NCBI RefSeq assembly: GCF_003226325.1
Contig: NZ_PDOD01000005.1
Span: 186,001 to 250,000, forward strand
Reading direction: 5' to 3'
Length of the DNA: 64,000 bases
Source: Salipaludibacillus keqinensis
GTDB taxonomy: Bacteria; Bacillota; Bacilli; Bacillales; Salisediminibacteriaceae
In this document: positions 36,500 to 45,461 of the stretch, one piece after another
Numbering within the stretch: position 1 is the stretch's first letter
Layout of the letters: each line of letters opens with the position of its first letter
Made by a program: the position numbers and the translations under genes
Notes under the pieces: model-generated
Seen by the model: the letters and a program-made list of their open reading frames with translations, nothing else
Databases searched by the model: none
What the model was told of the DNA's origin: nothing

Positions 36500-36516
36500 C
36501 TTTTTTTTGAATGAAA

Positions 36517-36532
36517 ATGACACAAGTGTCAT
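36517..36532 (+). promoter_or_regulatory. Perfect dyad before the RND pump gene
   Basis: ATGACAC-AA-GTGTCAT is a perfect 7-bp inverted repeat, 18 bases before the pump start. TGACA...TGTCA dyads are common TetR-family operators, so it is a candidate site for the adjacent regulator. Confidence 0.55.
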
Positions 36533-36550
36533 AAATGAGGAGGGGACAGC

Positions 36551-39500
36551 ATGTTCCAAGCAATTATACGAAGTCCTAAAATTACGATGATGTTTGTTTT
36601 TATCCTAGTGGTGGTGGGAGTATTAACGTTATTTCAATTACCGCAGCGGGAGATTCCTGAATTTTCATTTGATATTGGGAACGTGTCCACGGCCTATCCA
36701 GGCGGAACACCTGAAGAAGTAGAACAGCAAGTGACGATTCCATTAGAGAATGCAATCGAGAACATTGATGGGATTAGTGACATGAATTCCGTTTCTACAT
36801 CAGGATTTTCCAACATAACGATTGAGTTGGATGATGGAGCAGATAAAAATGACGTTTTCACAGAGATTCAACAAGCCGTTTCTCGCGCTGAAAGTGAGCT
36901 GCCAGATCAAGCGGTCACACCTGATTTCTCACAAGCAGCAGGTTTAGGTGCATTATCTAGCTATCATATTTTATATGAGGACCGAGAAGAATTGTATGAA
37001 ATAAAAGATATCCTCCATGACTGGCAAGACGAAGTGGAGTCGATCCAAGGGGTAGATAGCACAGTAGTAAAAGGTTTTCCAGACCAACATTTCCTCATTG
37101 ATGTAGATTCAGAAGAGATGTTTAGTAATGGATTGCAATTTCCCGACGTCATTCAAGCGATCGAGGAAGAACTTAACACTCAACCTTTAGGGATTCAGCA
37201 AGTAGATAATCAGAATGTCCAATTGGCTCTTATGACATTGGAGGAAGAAGAGGAGATTGGCTCTATTTTCGTTGGGTTGGATCCTGAAGATAACCCGGTG
37301 TACCTAGAAGATATAGCAGAAGTAGGAAGAACGACTGACACACCTGAAGACTTAATTACTTATGAAGGAGAGCCGGCGGTGTCATTTACCGTCATTCCTG
37401 GAAGTGGTGTCAATATTCCTGATCTTCATGACCGCGTAGATGAAAGGGTCATGAGTTTAGCAGAAGAACTCCCTGCTGAGATGGAATTAGATTTATTTTA
37501 TACACAAAAAACGATCGTCGACGAGATCTTCGGAGACTTAGCGTTATCATTTGCGTTAGCTGCTTTATCAGTCGTTGTCGTGACACTTCTCGGACTGAAT
37601 GTGTCCTCAGCAGTTATTGTCGCGCTCGCAATCCCGACAGCTGTTTTAATAGGGTTAATTCCATTGCCATTTTTCGATGTAGATTTAAATCAGATCTCGA
37701 TCATTGGAATGATTATCGCATTGGGGATCTTAGTGGATGATGCGATTGTCGTGGGAGACAATATCCGGAATAAATACCGAGAAGGGTTGTCTCCATTAGA
37801 AGGAGCTCTTGTAGGAAGTAAAGAAGTTCGCGTATCGATTATCACGTCGACGTTGACGATCGTATTTACCTTTTTACCGCTTGTATTTATTTCCGGGGGC
37901 AATGGTGACTTCATCCGTGCGTTGCCAACCGTGTTAATTATGACAATTTTAGCATCTACCATCGTAGCGTTAACTTTTGTTCCCATTTTCTTAGCATGGC
38001 GTCAGAAGAAGCAAGTGCGTAAAAAGAACAAGTCTAGGCGTGCTCCTAAGGATGGGGTATTCGGTAAACAGTTTGACTCTTTATCCAATTGGTACAGTGA
38101 TTCCATCTTGCGTCGTGTCGTTCGTCATCCGTGGAAAGTAGCCATTGTGGGGTTTGTTTTGACAACGAGTTTCTATGGCTTGATTCCCTTTATTCCTGTG
38201 GAATTTTTCCCATCCACCGACAGGCAAGAGGTTACTGTTGAAGTGAGAATGCCAGCTGGAACCACCATTGAAGAGACTGAAACCACGTTGCAAGACATGA
38301 GAGACTTTGTTTTATCAGAAGATGAATATATTTTTGAGACGGCGATATATGCCGGGGAAGGTCTCCCACCGTTATTCGGTGACGGGATCTCAAACAGTAG
38401 TGAGGAAACGGGGAACTTATTGCTGCGTGTGGATCGCGAACAGCAATCAGCCGTGGAAACAATCTCTCGATGGACAGAACCATTACAAGAAGAATTTTCA
38501 GAAGCTGAGATAGAACTGACGACAATTGAATCAGGACCGCCGGTAGGTGCGCCTATTGCCATCAAACTTCAAGGACCTGAAGTGGAAACGTTGATTGATC
38601 TTAGTAATGAACTTCAGGAACGCATTGGTGAATTGCCTGAAAGTGGCACGGTACTAGATGATATGGGTCCACTCCGTCCCACTGTCGTTTATGAACCGAT
38701 TCGTGAGGAACTAGAGGAAAATGGCATTACGATGAATCAGATTAGTGAACAAATTGGTTTGCGAACGGACGGTATTCCGTTAATGACCTTCCGAACCGCG
38801 CAAGATGCTATTGATCTTCAACTAGCGTTAGACAAAGTAGGAGAAAACGAAGAATTAGACTTGTCTGATATTGTTTTACCAAGCCAAGCAGGTGGAGATG
38901 ACGCTGGAGGACCGCCTGAATTGATTGAATTGGACACCTTATTAGAGGCGTCAGAAGGGGAAGAAATTCCTCAAATATTACGTGAAGACGGCGTTCGAAC
39001 AATTACCGTGAGAGTGTTTCCTTCCAATGATAATGATGACGTGTTGGAATCTGAGATTGAAGCGATAACAGATGATGTTCGTGAATCTGTCAGCAGTGAT
39101 TACACAGTGAGTCTTGGGGGCGAAACTGAAGCAAGAACTGATTTCATTCTTGAACTGTTTACCCTGTTCTTAGTTGTCTTGTTCTTGATCTATATTGTCA
39201 TGGCGATCCAATTTAACTCTTTATCCATTCCGTTTTTGGTCATGAGTACCGTTCATATTGCAGGAGCAGGAGCGGTTATTGGATTGTTTTTGACTCAGAC
39301 AGGGCTAGGTTTCATGGCATTAATGGGCATCGTTTCCTTGGCAGGGATTGTCGTAAGGAATTCGATTGTACTTCTCGACTTTATAAAGCAACGACGAGCC
39401 GAGGGAATGTCGATAGAAGATTCTGTAGTAGAGGCAGGACGAGTTCGATTACGACCGATCCTACTAACTGCTTTTACGGCGATTGGAGCGTTAACGCCCG

Positions 39501-39634
39501 TAGCCTTTAGTGGCGATGTATTGTTTGTGCCACTTGCTATCTCGATTATATCCGGATTACTGTTTTCAGCAGTACTGACGGTCGTGATCGTGCCAGCGGT
39601 TTATACAGCATTTGCAACGAAATTTGTTAAATAA
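36551..39634 (+). CDS. swrC: RND-family efflux transporter (SwrC/AcrB type)
   Basis: This 1027-residue pump has the RND layout: first membrane segment at 13-31, a large outer loop (about 32-330), segments 2-6 near 330-480, segment 7 near 530, a second outer loop and segments 8-12 (850-1020). The proton-relay pair is Asp396-Asp397 in GILVDDAIVVGDN. FRSSDREVTVEVRMPAG-like sequence occurs as FPSTDRQEVTVEVRMPAGTT. B. subtilis SwrC exports surfactin; substrates here are unknown. GAGGAGGGG precedes the ATG. No adaptor protein gene is present, as usual in Gram-positives. Confidence 0.9.
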   Translation: MFQAIIRSPKITMMFVFILVVVGVLTLFQLPQREIPEFSFDIGNVSTAYPGGTPEEVEQQVTIPLENAIENIDGISDMNSVSTSGFSNITIELDDGADKNDVFTEIQQAVSRAESELPDQAVTPDFSQAAGLGALSSYHILYEDREELYEIKDILHDWQDEVESIQGVDSTVVKGFPDQHFLIDVDSEEMFSNGLQFPDVIQAIEEELNTQPLGIQQVDNQNVQLALMTLEEEEEIGSIFVGLDPEDNPVYLEDIAEVGRTTDTPEDLITYEGEPAVSFTVIPGSGVNIPDLHDRVDERVMSLAEELPAEMELDLFYTQKTIVDEIFGDLALSFALAALSVVVVTLLGLNVSSAVIVALAIPTAVLIGLIPLPFFDVDLNQISIIGMIIALGILVDDAIVVGDNIRNKYREGLSPLEGALVGSKEVRVSIITSTLTIVFTFLPLVFISGGNGDFIRALPTVLIMTILASTIVALTFVPIFLAWRQKKQVRKKNKSRRAPKDGVFGKQFDSLSNWYSDSILRRVVRHPWKVAIVGFVLTTSFYGLIPFIPVEFFPSTDRQEVTVEVRMPAGTTIEETETTLQDMRDFVLSEDEYIFETAIYAGEGLPPLFGDGISNSSEETGNLLLRVDREQQSAVETISRWTEPLQEEFSEAEIELTTIESGPPVGAPIAIKLQGPEVETLIDLSNELQERIGELPESGTVLDDMGPLRPTVVYEPIREELEENGITMNQISEQIGLRTDGIPLMTFRTAQDAIDLQLALDKVGENEELDLSDIVLPSQAGGDDAGGPPELIELDTLLEASEGEEIPQILREDGVRTITVRVFPSNDNDDVLESEIEAITDDVRESVSSDYTVSLGGETEARTDFILELFTLFLVVLFLIYIVMAIQFNSLSIPFLVMSTVHIAGAGAVIGLFLTQTGLGFMALMGIVSLAGIVVRNSIVLLDFIKQRRAEGMSIEDSVVEAGRVRLRPILLTAFTAIGALTPVAFSGDVLFVPLAISIISGLLFSAVLTVVIVPAVYTAFATKFVK

Positions 39635-39648
39635 AGAGTGTTAATTGA

Positions 39649-39679
39649 TTTCCCCACCTGAAAATGGTGGGGATTTTTA
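39649..39679 (+). terminator. Terminator of the RND pump gene
   Basis: TCCCCACC (39651-39658) pairs with GGTGGGGA (39666-39673), followed by TTTTTAT. Confidence 0.8.
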
Positions 39680-40024
39680 TAATATTTGAATAGGCTGGAG
39701 GAAGAAGGGATGTAGTGAAATATTTTGCTGTTAAGGTAGTTAAACGGCATTTTTCATCTATTTGATTGATTGCCATCCTGTAAAGGTAAGGAGTCCGAAC
39801 GGTGAAAGTTATAGGGTGTAATTGCTTTAGATTTATCTCAAAGGAGAGATATTTAAATTCTTTAATATAACCATAGGAAGCTCAGAAACGAAGTTTCACC
39901 ACAATTACCTTGTAAATTTACTAGGGTGTAACCGCGTACTTAAGAAAAGTGTGTTAAGATAAAATCTGCTTTAAATTTATCATTAATATATATAGATTCA
40001 TCATGGTTAAAAAGGGGTTTGTTT
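39680..40024. other. Gene-free stretch before uppP
   Basis: This AT-rich stretch of about 345 bases has no credible open frame. AGGGTGTAATTGC (about 39814) and AGGGTGTAACCGC (about 39923) are near-identical 13-mers about 110 bases apart, of unknown meaning. Confidence 0.4.
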
Positions 40025-40834
40025 ATGGATTTAATTGATATTTTGCAATATATTTTTCTCGGAATAGTCCAAGGGGCCACAGAGCCTCTTCCTGTTTCTT
40101 CCAGTGGTCATTTAAGGATTGTTTCCTACTTTTTTGGGATCGATGTTCCTGATTTACATTTTGAGGTTTTTCTAAATGGAGCCTCGTTACTTGCGGTGTT
40201 TATTGTATATAAAACGGATTTATTAGACATGATCAGGGATACGTTAAACCACGTAAGAAAACCGTCAGATAAAACGAAAACTTCCTTCCGGTTGGCTTTG
40301 TTATTAATTGTTGGAACGATACCTGCCGTGGTTGTGGGAGGGCTCTTCAGAGATTTTATTGGGGGAGAGTTAACAGGCATCTATTATGTAGCGATTGCGC
40401 TGATGATTACGGCGACGGCCTTATGGCTGATTCGGAACTTGAAAGGTCATAAAAACGATGATGGAATTACCTATGCTGACGCCATTATTGTTGGACTGGC
40501 TCAAACATTAGCCTTGGCTCCTGGAATCAGCAGATCCGGAGCTACTGTAGTAGCGGCTCTTGCTAGAAAAGTAGAGGCTGAAACAGCCCTTAAATTCTCT
40601 TTCTTCTTATCTATTCCGGTTAGCTTAGGGAGTTTAGTCTTAGAAACGTCAACGATTGTAGAAACAGTTGTGTCCAATGATTTCTTAGGTTTGTATATCA
40701 TCGCCTTTGTGTCCTCATTGATTGTTTCGGTTTTTGCCATTAAAGTATTTATTGATGTGGTGGCACGGGGTAAATTATTATACTTTGCAATTTATTGCTT
40801 CACTGTGTCTATTTTATTATTTATATTCGGATAA
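40025..40834 (+). CDS. uppP: Undecaprenyl-diphosphate phosphatase
   Basis: This 269-residue membrane enzyme (BacA family) recycles undecaprenyl pyrophosphate to the lipid carrier for wall synthesis and gives bacitracin tolerance. GATEPLPVSSSGHLRIV and PGISRSGATV are the two conserved catalytic loops, between about eight membrane helices. A TTG at 40019 is in frame, but AAAGGGG is 7 bases before the ATG at 40025. Confidence 0.92.
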   Translation: MDLIDILQYIFLGIVQGATEPLPVSSSGHLRIVSYFFGIDVPDLHFEVFLNGASLLAVFIVYKTDLLDMIRDTLNHVRKPSDKTKTSFRLALLLIVGTIPAVVVGGLFRDFIGGELTGIYYVAIALMITATALWLIRNLKGHKNDDGITYADAIIVGLAQTLALAPGISRSGATVVAALARKVEAETALKFSFFLSIPVSLGSLVLETSTIVETVVSNDFLGLYIIAFVSSLIVSVFAIKVFIDVVARGKLLYFAIYCFTVSILLFIFG

Positions 40835-40838
40835 ATTA

Positions 40839-40871
40839 GAAAGGGTCGACTAATCAAAGTCGGCCCTTTCT
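40839..40871. terminator. Bidirectional terminator
   Basis: AGAAAGGGTCGACT pairs with AGTCGGCCCTTTCT (one mismatch) between the convergent uppP and monooxygenase genes. Confidence 0.85.
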
Positions 40872-40892
40872 TATGAATTCATTAGTTATAAT

Positions 40893-41198
40893 TTACCTAG
40901 CAACGATTTTATATTGGCCCACTTTTGGAATAATACTGGCTAATTCTTGGTCTGGATATTTTTTTTCTAAGTCATGAATTTTTTTGAAATCTTCTCCACG
41001 AACCCATTCTAAATAGCTTTCTTTTGATTCGAATAATAGTTGAACAGTGATTTCACCGGCATTTTTGTCGTTTTGCAAAAGAAAGAAGTCAACAAAGCCT
41101 GGCGCTTCGTCAACGATTTTCGAACGGTTTTTGTATATGTCTATGACTTCATCTGCTTTTTCTGGCGGTACATCAAACGTTGAGAACACAGTATACAA
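40893..41198 (-). CDS. Antibiotic-biosynthesis-monooxygenase-fold protein
   Basis: This protein of about 101 residues is a single ABM ferredoxin-like domain: EAPGFVDFFLLQNDKNAGEI, then VQLLFESKESYLEWVRGEDF. Small ABM proteins of Bacilli include the haem oxygenases HmoA and HmoB, but the function here is not proven; a haem-binding His is not obvious. The longest frame starts at GTG 41207, which is part of the GAGGTG ribosome site, so the TTG at 41198, 6 bases further, is the likelier start. Confidence 0.75.
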   Translation of the reverse strand: MYTVFSTFDVPPEKADEVIDIYKNRSKIVDEAPGFVDFFLLQNDKNAGEITVQLLFESKESYLEWVRGEDFKKIHDLEKKYPDQELASIIPKVGQYKIVAR

Positions 41199-41324
41199 AA
41201 GGAACACCTCATTTATTCTCGAATTAGTTGTTTACACTATATCATAAGGGGAAATTCAGATTAGCAATCTAGTAGCTAATACACTATGATAAAAAGCTGT
41301 CTTCACTATAAACCAAGAGGAAGA

Positions 41325-42686
41325 TCATAAATACGTTAACATAGCAGTAGCAACTGTAAAGTAAATCATTAATCCGACAATATCATTGACGGTGGTGATA
41401 AATGGACCAGATGCGATGGCGGGATCTAGTTTTAGTTTGTTTATAATCAACGGTACAACGGTACCAATGACGGTAGCCATACTCAAAGATAAAAAGATGG
41501 AGAGCCCCACGATAAAGGCTAAAAAATAACTTCCGTGCATGAATGGAATAATAATGAGTAAAACCACCGAACAAATAGTTCCTAATAAAATCCCTGTGCT
41601 AAATTCACGAAGAATCATTTTGCCGAGGCCTTTTTTCTCTAAGGTCCCTAAAGCAAGTGAACGGACAGCTACAGCCAGGGATTGCGTCCCTGCATTTCCG
41701 GCAGAGCCCATAATCAACGGGATAAATCCAGCCAATAATACGACAGCTTCCAATGTTTTTTCGAATTGGGCAATAATATTTGCTGAAATCATCCCAAAAA
41801 ACATCAATAGAATAATCCATGGTGCTCGTTTTTTGGCTGCGTTAAAGGGAGTAATCTTCAAATCAGTCGCACCGCGTGAAGCGGCAAATTCATCTAAGTC
41901 TTCTGATGCTTCTTCGTCCATAACATCGAGAATATCATCAACTGTAATAATACCAACGAGTTTTTTCTGCTCTGTAATAACAGGTACGGCTAGGAAATCA
42001 TATTTTTTAAATAGTGCGGCGACATCCTCTTGGTCTTCGCCCGTTTTAACCGACACAACGCGAGTGCTCATAATATCTTTCACGTATGAGTCAGGTTCGG
42101 CGGTGATTAAATCTCGTAATGATGCAACACCTACTAATTCGTGGTTGTCGTTTACTACATATAAATAATAGATCGTTTCTGCGTCCGGCCCCTCATGTCT
42201 CAGAAGATCGATTACCTCTCGAATGGTAGAAGAGGCAGTTAAATTAACGAAGTCTTTCGTCATGATTGATCCGGCTGTTTCTTCTTCGTAACTAAGGAGC
42301 TCTTTAATGTCCTTGGCTTCTTCTTCTTCTAAGCCATCGATAATGGCATAAGCTCTTGTTTGATGAATTTCAGCTAGAAAGTCAGCGGCGTCGTCAGTTG
42401 ACATATGAGAAATCACATCTTGTGCGTAATGTTCATTTAGTTCTTGCAAAAACTCTTTTTGATCTTCTAATTCCAACTCTTCAAAGATTTCAGCGTACTC
42501 ATCTGGCGAAAGAAATTCATAAATCTTTTTACGTTGAGTTTCACTCATGCTTAAATAGACATCTAATTGATCTTGAGGATGTAATTCAAAGAATAATTGC
42601 CGGAATTGCTGGATATTTTCAGAATCTAATGATTTTAAAACGGATTCAGCGTACTGATCACGGTTTTGTTCTGTTAATTTCACCAT
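41325..42686 (-). CDS. mgtE: Magnesium transporter MgtE
   Basis: This 453-residue magnesium channel has the cytoplasmic N domain (1-125, helical, with LSPDEYAEIFEELELEDQKE), two CBS domains (about 130-255) and five membrane helices (about 285-450), ending GPFITTVNDIVGLMIYF, which carries the pore aspartate. A longer frame starts at 42734, but AAGGAGG sits 8 bases before the ATG at 42686. Transcription is controlled by the M-box upstream. Confidence 0.95.
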   Translation of the reverse strand: MVKLTEQNRDQYAESVLKSLDSENIQQFRQLFFELHPQDQLDVYLSMSETQRKKIYEFLSPDEYAEIFEELELEDQKEFLQELNEHYAQDVISHMSTDDAADFLAEIHQTRAYAIIDGLEEEEAKDIKELLSYEEETAGSIMTKDFVNLTASSTIREVIDLLRHEGPDAETIYYLYVVNDNHELVGVASLRDLITAEPDSYVKDIMSTRVVSVKTGEDQEDVAALFKKYDFLAVPVITEQKKLVGIITVDDILDVMDEEASEDLDEFAASRGATDLKITPFNAAKKRAPWIILLMFFGMISANIIAQFEKTLEAVVLLAGFIPLIMGSAGNAGTQSLAVAVRSLALGTLEKKGLGKMILREFSTGILLGTICSVVLLIIIPFMHGSYFLAFIVGLSIFLSLSMATVIGTVVPLIINKLKLDPAIASGPFITTVNDIVGLMIYFTVATAMLTYL

Positions 42687-42861
42687 GGCTAGAGCCTCCT
42701 TTAAGAGGGAAGCACCATGTATCCAAAAGAGCATGCGAATGGTGTCCCTTTATTAGTTAATTTTACTTTTTTCACATTGTTAAACCTGGGATCGGGAGCC
42801 GAGTCCATTCCGCATCACTCCTTTCTATGATTTCACCATTGCTAGGTGGCATTGTTTAAAA

Positions 42862-42893
42862 ATAAAAAACACCTTCATTGTGAATGAAGGTGT
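42862..42893 (-). terminator. M-box-controlled terminator
   Basis: On the minus strand ACACCTTCATT pairs with AATGAAGGTGT over 11 bp with a 3-base loop, followed by TTTTTATTTTT. It lies between the M-box and mgtE. Confidence 0.88.
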
Positions 42894-42924
42894 GAAAGAC
42901 CAAATTAAACAAGCCATAATGAAC

Positions 42925-43095
42925 TAGCATCATGCTTCTGCCTCCATTCGTAGAGCTTTAGCACTGTATGGCATAGGACAACGTCCAGCTACGTTAGATA
43001 TCACCTTATGTCGATGATTTCTGTTGACCCATTGGCGTCTTTGGACGTTTTTGGGCAGTAGCGTGTCTCCATACAGGAGCCTCACCTAACGAGGA
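42925..43095 (-). promoter_or_regulatory. Magnesium riboswitch (M-box, ykoK leader)
   Basis: Read on the minus strand the conserved parts occur in order: CGTTAGGTGAGGCTCC with TGGAGACACGCTACTGCCC, CGCCAATGGGTCAACAGAAA, GTGATATCTAACG, TGCTAAAGCTCTACGA and ATGGAGGCAGAAGCATGATG. With magnesium bound this leader promotes the terminator and stops mgtE transcription. Confidence 0.93.
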
Positions 43096-43118
43096 ATTAT
43101 TTATTTCTTTCACGAGAA

Positions 43119-43147
43119 GTATAAATCGTAAAGGTAGGATATGTCAA
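43119..43147 (-). promoter_or_regulatory. Promoter of the M-box/mgtE transcript
   Basis: On the minus strand TTGACA and TATACT are 17 bases apart, a near-consensus SigA promoter 24 bases before the M-box. Confidence 0.85.
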
Positions 43148-43161
43148 CACGGTACGAAAAA

Positions 43162-43190
43162 TTAACCTTTTCGTTTTTCCTTCTTATAAT
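43162..43190 (+). promoter_or_regulatory. Promoter of murB
   Basis: TTAACC and TATAAT are 17 bases apart, ending 42 bases before the murB start. It partly faces the mgtE promoter. Confidence 0.55.
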
Positions 43191-43232
43191 GTAGAATATA
43201 AATTGAAATTCAAAGGTAAAGAGGGAAACTAT

Positions 43233-44156
43233 ATGAACTTAAATAAACTTTATGAAGAATTAATAAAGATCTGCCCGCAAGATATCGTTTTAAGAAACGA
43301 ACCGATGAGCCACCATACTCTGACGAAAATAGGTGGCAAAGCAGATCTGTTTGTCTTACCAGAAACGTATGAACAAGTAGCGGTGATCGTTCGATTGAAA
43401 AATGAATACGAGATCCCATTTATGCTTCTTGGAAATGGATCGAACATGATTGTTCGTGATGGCGGTGTAAGAGGACTCGTCATGCATATGAAAAACTTAA
43501 CGGACATCACTGTTACAGGAGAAAAGGTCAAAGCTCAAGGTGGAGCAGATATTAAAGAAGCTTCGCAGATCGCCTTAAATCACCGATTATCAGGGTTAGA
43601 GTTTGCCTGTGGCATTCCCGGTTCCATTGGAGGTGCTATGGTGATGAATGCTGGCGCCTACGGTGGAGAAGTGAAAGATGTCATTGATCATGTCATTGCC
43701 GTGAGTGAGGATGGCGAATTGCTTACACTCAAGAAAGAAGAGCTCGGACTTGATTACCGAACAAGCATTATTGGAAAAAAGAACATGATTGTCTTGGAAG
43801 CAGTATTTCATCTTCAATCAGCTGAGCAAATAGAAATCAAAGAAAAAATGGATGATCTTACGTTTCAAAGGGAATCAAAGCAACCTTTAGAATATCCATC
43901 AGTAGGAAGTGTCTTCAAGCGACCACCAGGATACTTCGCAGGAAAGCTGATTCAAGACAGTGGACTGCAAGGAAAAGGAGTCGGTGGGGCAGAAGTATCC
44001 ACGAAACACGCAGGCTTTATAGTAAATAAAAACGATGCTACCGCCACAGACTATATTGCTACAATCGATATGGTTCGAAAAACAGTGAAAGATAATTTTG
44101 GCGTAGAATTAGAATTGGAAGCCAAAATCGTCGGTGAAGATTTACGTAATGATTAA
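43233..44156 (+). CDS. murB: UDP-N-acetylenolpyruvoylglucosamine reductase
   Basis: This 307-residue flavoenzyme makes UDP-N-acetylmuramate, a wall precursor. The FAD-binding region has MLLGNGSNMIVRDGGVRGLV and LEFACGIPGSIGGAMVMNAG; YPSVGSVFKRPPGYFAGKLI and QDSGLQGKGVGGAEVS carry the catalytic Ser and substrate residues of type II MurB. The longer frame from 43203 is not used because GAGGG precedes the ATG at 43233. It is not in a mur cluster here. Confidence 0.94.
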   Translation: MNLNKLYEELIKICPQDIVLRNEPMSHHTLTKIGGKADLFVLPETYEQVAVIVRLKNEYEIPFMLLGNGSNMIVRDGGVRGLVMHMKNLTDITVTGEKVKAQGGADIKEASQIALNHRLSGLEFACGIPGSIGGAMVMNAGAYGGEVKDVIDHVIAVSEDGELLTLKKEELGLDYRTSIIGKKNMIVLEAVFHLQSAEQIEIKEKMDDLTFQRESKQPLEYPSVGSVFKRPPGYFAGKLIQDSGLQGKGVGGAEVSTKHAGFIVNKNDATATDYIATIDMVRKTVKDNFGVELELEAKIVGEDLRND

Positions 44157-44169
44157 TACTGTTTGTAAG

Positions 44170-44200
44170 CTGGTTCTCTTTAAAGGGGGCCAGTTTTTCA
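44170..44200 (+). terminator. Terminator of murB
   Basis: CTGGTTCTC pairs with GGGGGCCAG through several G-T pairs, followed by TTTTTCATG. Confidence 0.6.
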
Positions 44201-44227
44201 TGTTTTGAAACTATAAATTTTTGTGCT

Positions 44228-44332
44228 GTCGATAAGGTGGGAGGAGTAGTTGCACCGTATAGAAAGGCATTTAATTCATATAGAAACGACGTTACATCGT
44301 ATAGAGTGGGAGTTATATCGTATAGCGGATGT
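44228..44332. repeat. 21-bp intergenic tandem repeat, about five copies
   Basis: Units start at 44228 (degenerate), 44249, 44270, 44291 and 44312. The clearest are GTTACATCGTATAGAGTGGG and GTTATATCGTATAGCGGATG. They lie between the murB terminator and the arsR promoter; no coding frame is convincing. Confidence 0.8.
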
Positions 44333-44528
44333 ATTCGTTCATTTAACAATATTCGACGAATTTCGCAACTATTCTTGAGGTACTTCCTTGATTAATTTTT
44401 ATATTCCAGCATTAAGGAGTTTTCTATTCTGCTCGGTGACGCTTGTTTCTCGTATAAACGAGATTCTTCCAAGGAGATCTTAAATAGATTCAGTATACTT
44501 CTAGAAAAAAATTAAGTCTTCTCACCGA

Positions 44529-44594
44529 TTGATCCTATGGGCGGAACCTGTTAAAATATAAACAACTAATTATATAACTGATTTATTATATAAC
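44529..44594 (+). promoter_or_regulatory. Promoter and candidate operator of arsR-arsD
   Basis: TTGATC (44529-44534) and TAAAAT (44552-44557) are 17 bases apart. ATTATATAAC occurs twice downstream (44569-44578 and 44585-44594), 16 bp apart; ArsR-family operators often contain such ATA-rich repeats near the start site. Confidence 0.5.
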
Positions 44595-44619
44595 CGTTCA
44601 TACAAGGAGGTGGAGTTAG

Positions 44620-44982
44620 ATGGAAACGACGAAAAAACACTCATTAGTGGAACAGGCTCTTTTATTTAAAATGATGAATGATGAAAACCGACTGAAAATT
44701 CTATTATATCTATATGAAGAAGAGCTTTGCGTCTGTAATCTGATTGATTTGCTTAATATGAGTCAACCGGCAGTAAGTCAGCATTTGAAAAAACTTCGCC
44801 AAGCGTCAATTATCCAGATCCGTAGTCAAGGCCAATGGAAATTTTACAGACTGAATGAAGAGTATACTCATCTAGAATTATTGAACAAAATTTTAGCTGA
44901 GTTGCCATCGATGAAACATGAAGTAGATGGACTTAATTCAAATGGGAGACGAGTCTTTTGCACAACGATTCCTACTAAATAG
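44620..44982 (+). CDS. arsR: ArsR/SmtB family regulator
   Basis: This 120-residue winged-helix repressor has ELCVCNLIDLLNMSQPAVSQ followed by HLKKLRQA, where Cys37 and Cys39 form the arsenic-binding CxC beside the recognition helix. Binding of As(III) or Sb(III) would release DNA. AAGGAGGTGG precedes the ATG. It is cotranscribed with arsD, 19 bases downstream. Confidence 0.9.
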   Translation: METTKKHSLVEQALLFKMMNDENRLKILLYLYEEELCVCNLIDLLNMSQPAVSQHLKKLRQASIIQIRSQGQWKFYRLNEEYTHLELLNKILAELPSMKHEVDGLNSNGRRVFCTTIPTK

Positions 44983-45001
44983 ACGAAAAGGATGATGATT
45001 C

Positions 45002-45364
45002 ATGAACAAAAAAATTGAAATCTTTGATCCTGCCTTATGTTGTCCCACAGGGGTATGCGGCCCAAGTGTAGACCCTGAATTAACTCGAATATCAAGACTT
45101 CATCTCCAACTTGTGAATCAAGGATACGATGTGTTGCGTTATAACTTAGCTCAAGAGCCAGATCAATTTGCTAATAATAAACAAGTCAATGAATTGTTGG
45201 GAAGCGAAGGACCGGATGCCCTTCCTGCAGTTGTGGTAGATGGGCAGCTTGCTTTTAATGAGCGCTATCCAAGTGTCGACGAATTTGCAGACTGGCTTGG
45301 GTTCGATAAAGAAATGGTTAAAGTAAAAGAGCCGAAGAAGAAATTAAATATTACTTTAAAATAG
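45002..45364 (+). CDS. arsD: Arsenic metallochaperone ArsD
   Basis: This 120-residue thioredoxin-fold protein binds As(III) and passes it to the ArsA ATPase. It has IEIFDPALCCPTGVCGPSVD with Cys13-Cys14 and Cys19, the transfer site of ArsD, and DALPAVVVDGQLAF. No arsA, arsB, acr3 or arsC lies in the window, so its partner must be encoded elsewhere or it works differently. Confidence 0.9.
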   Translation: MNKKIEIFDPALCCPTGVCGPSVDPELTRISRLHLQLVNQGYDVLRYNLAQEPDQFANNKQVNELLGSEGPDALPAVVVDGQLAFNERYPSVDEFADWLGFDKEMVKVKEPKKKLNITLK

Positions 45365-45422
45365 CTTTTAAAATTTCCGAAGCGTTCACAAACTATACGG
45401 AATCAATAAAGATATTGTATTA

Positions 45423-45461
45423 AATAACCGTCCCTTTCATGAGGGGACGGTTATTATTTTT
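45423..45461. terminator. Bidirectional terminator
   Basis: AATAACCGTCCC pairs with GGGACGGTTATT around TTTCATGA, with a T run after it; it serves arsD and the convergent GNAT gene. Confidence 0.88.

Noticed and set aside
41539-42168. Long plus-strand frame of 209 residues inside mgtE
   Set aside because: It is the antisense shadow of the mgtE membrane and CBS region; composition is low-complexity.
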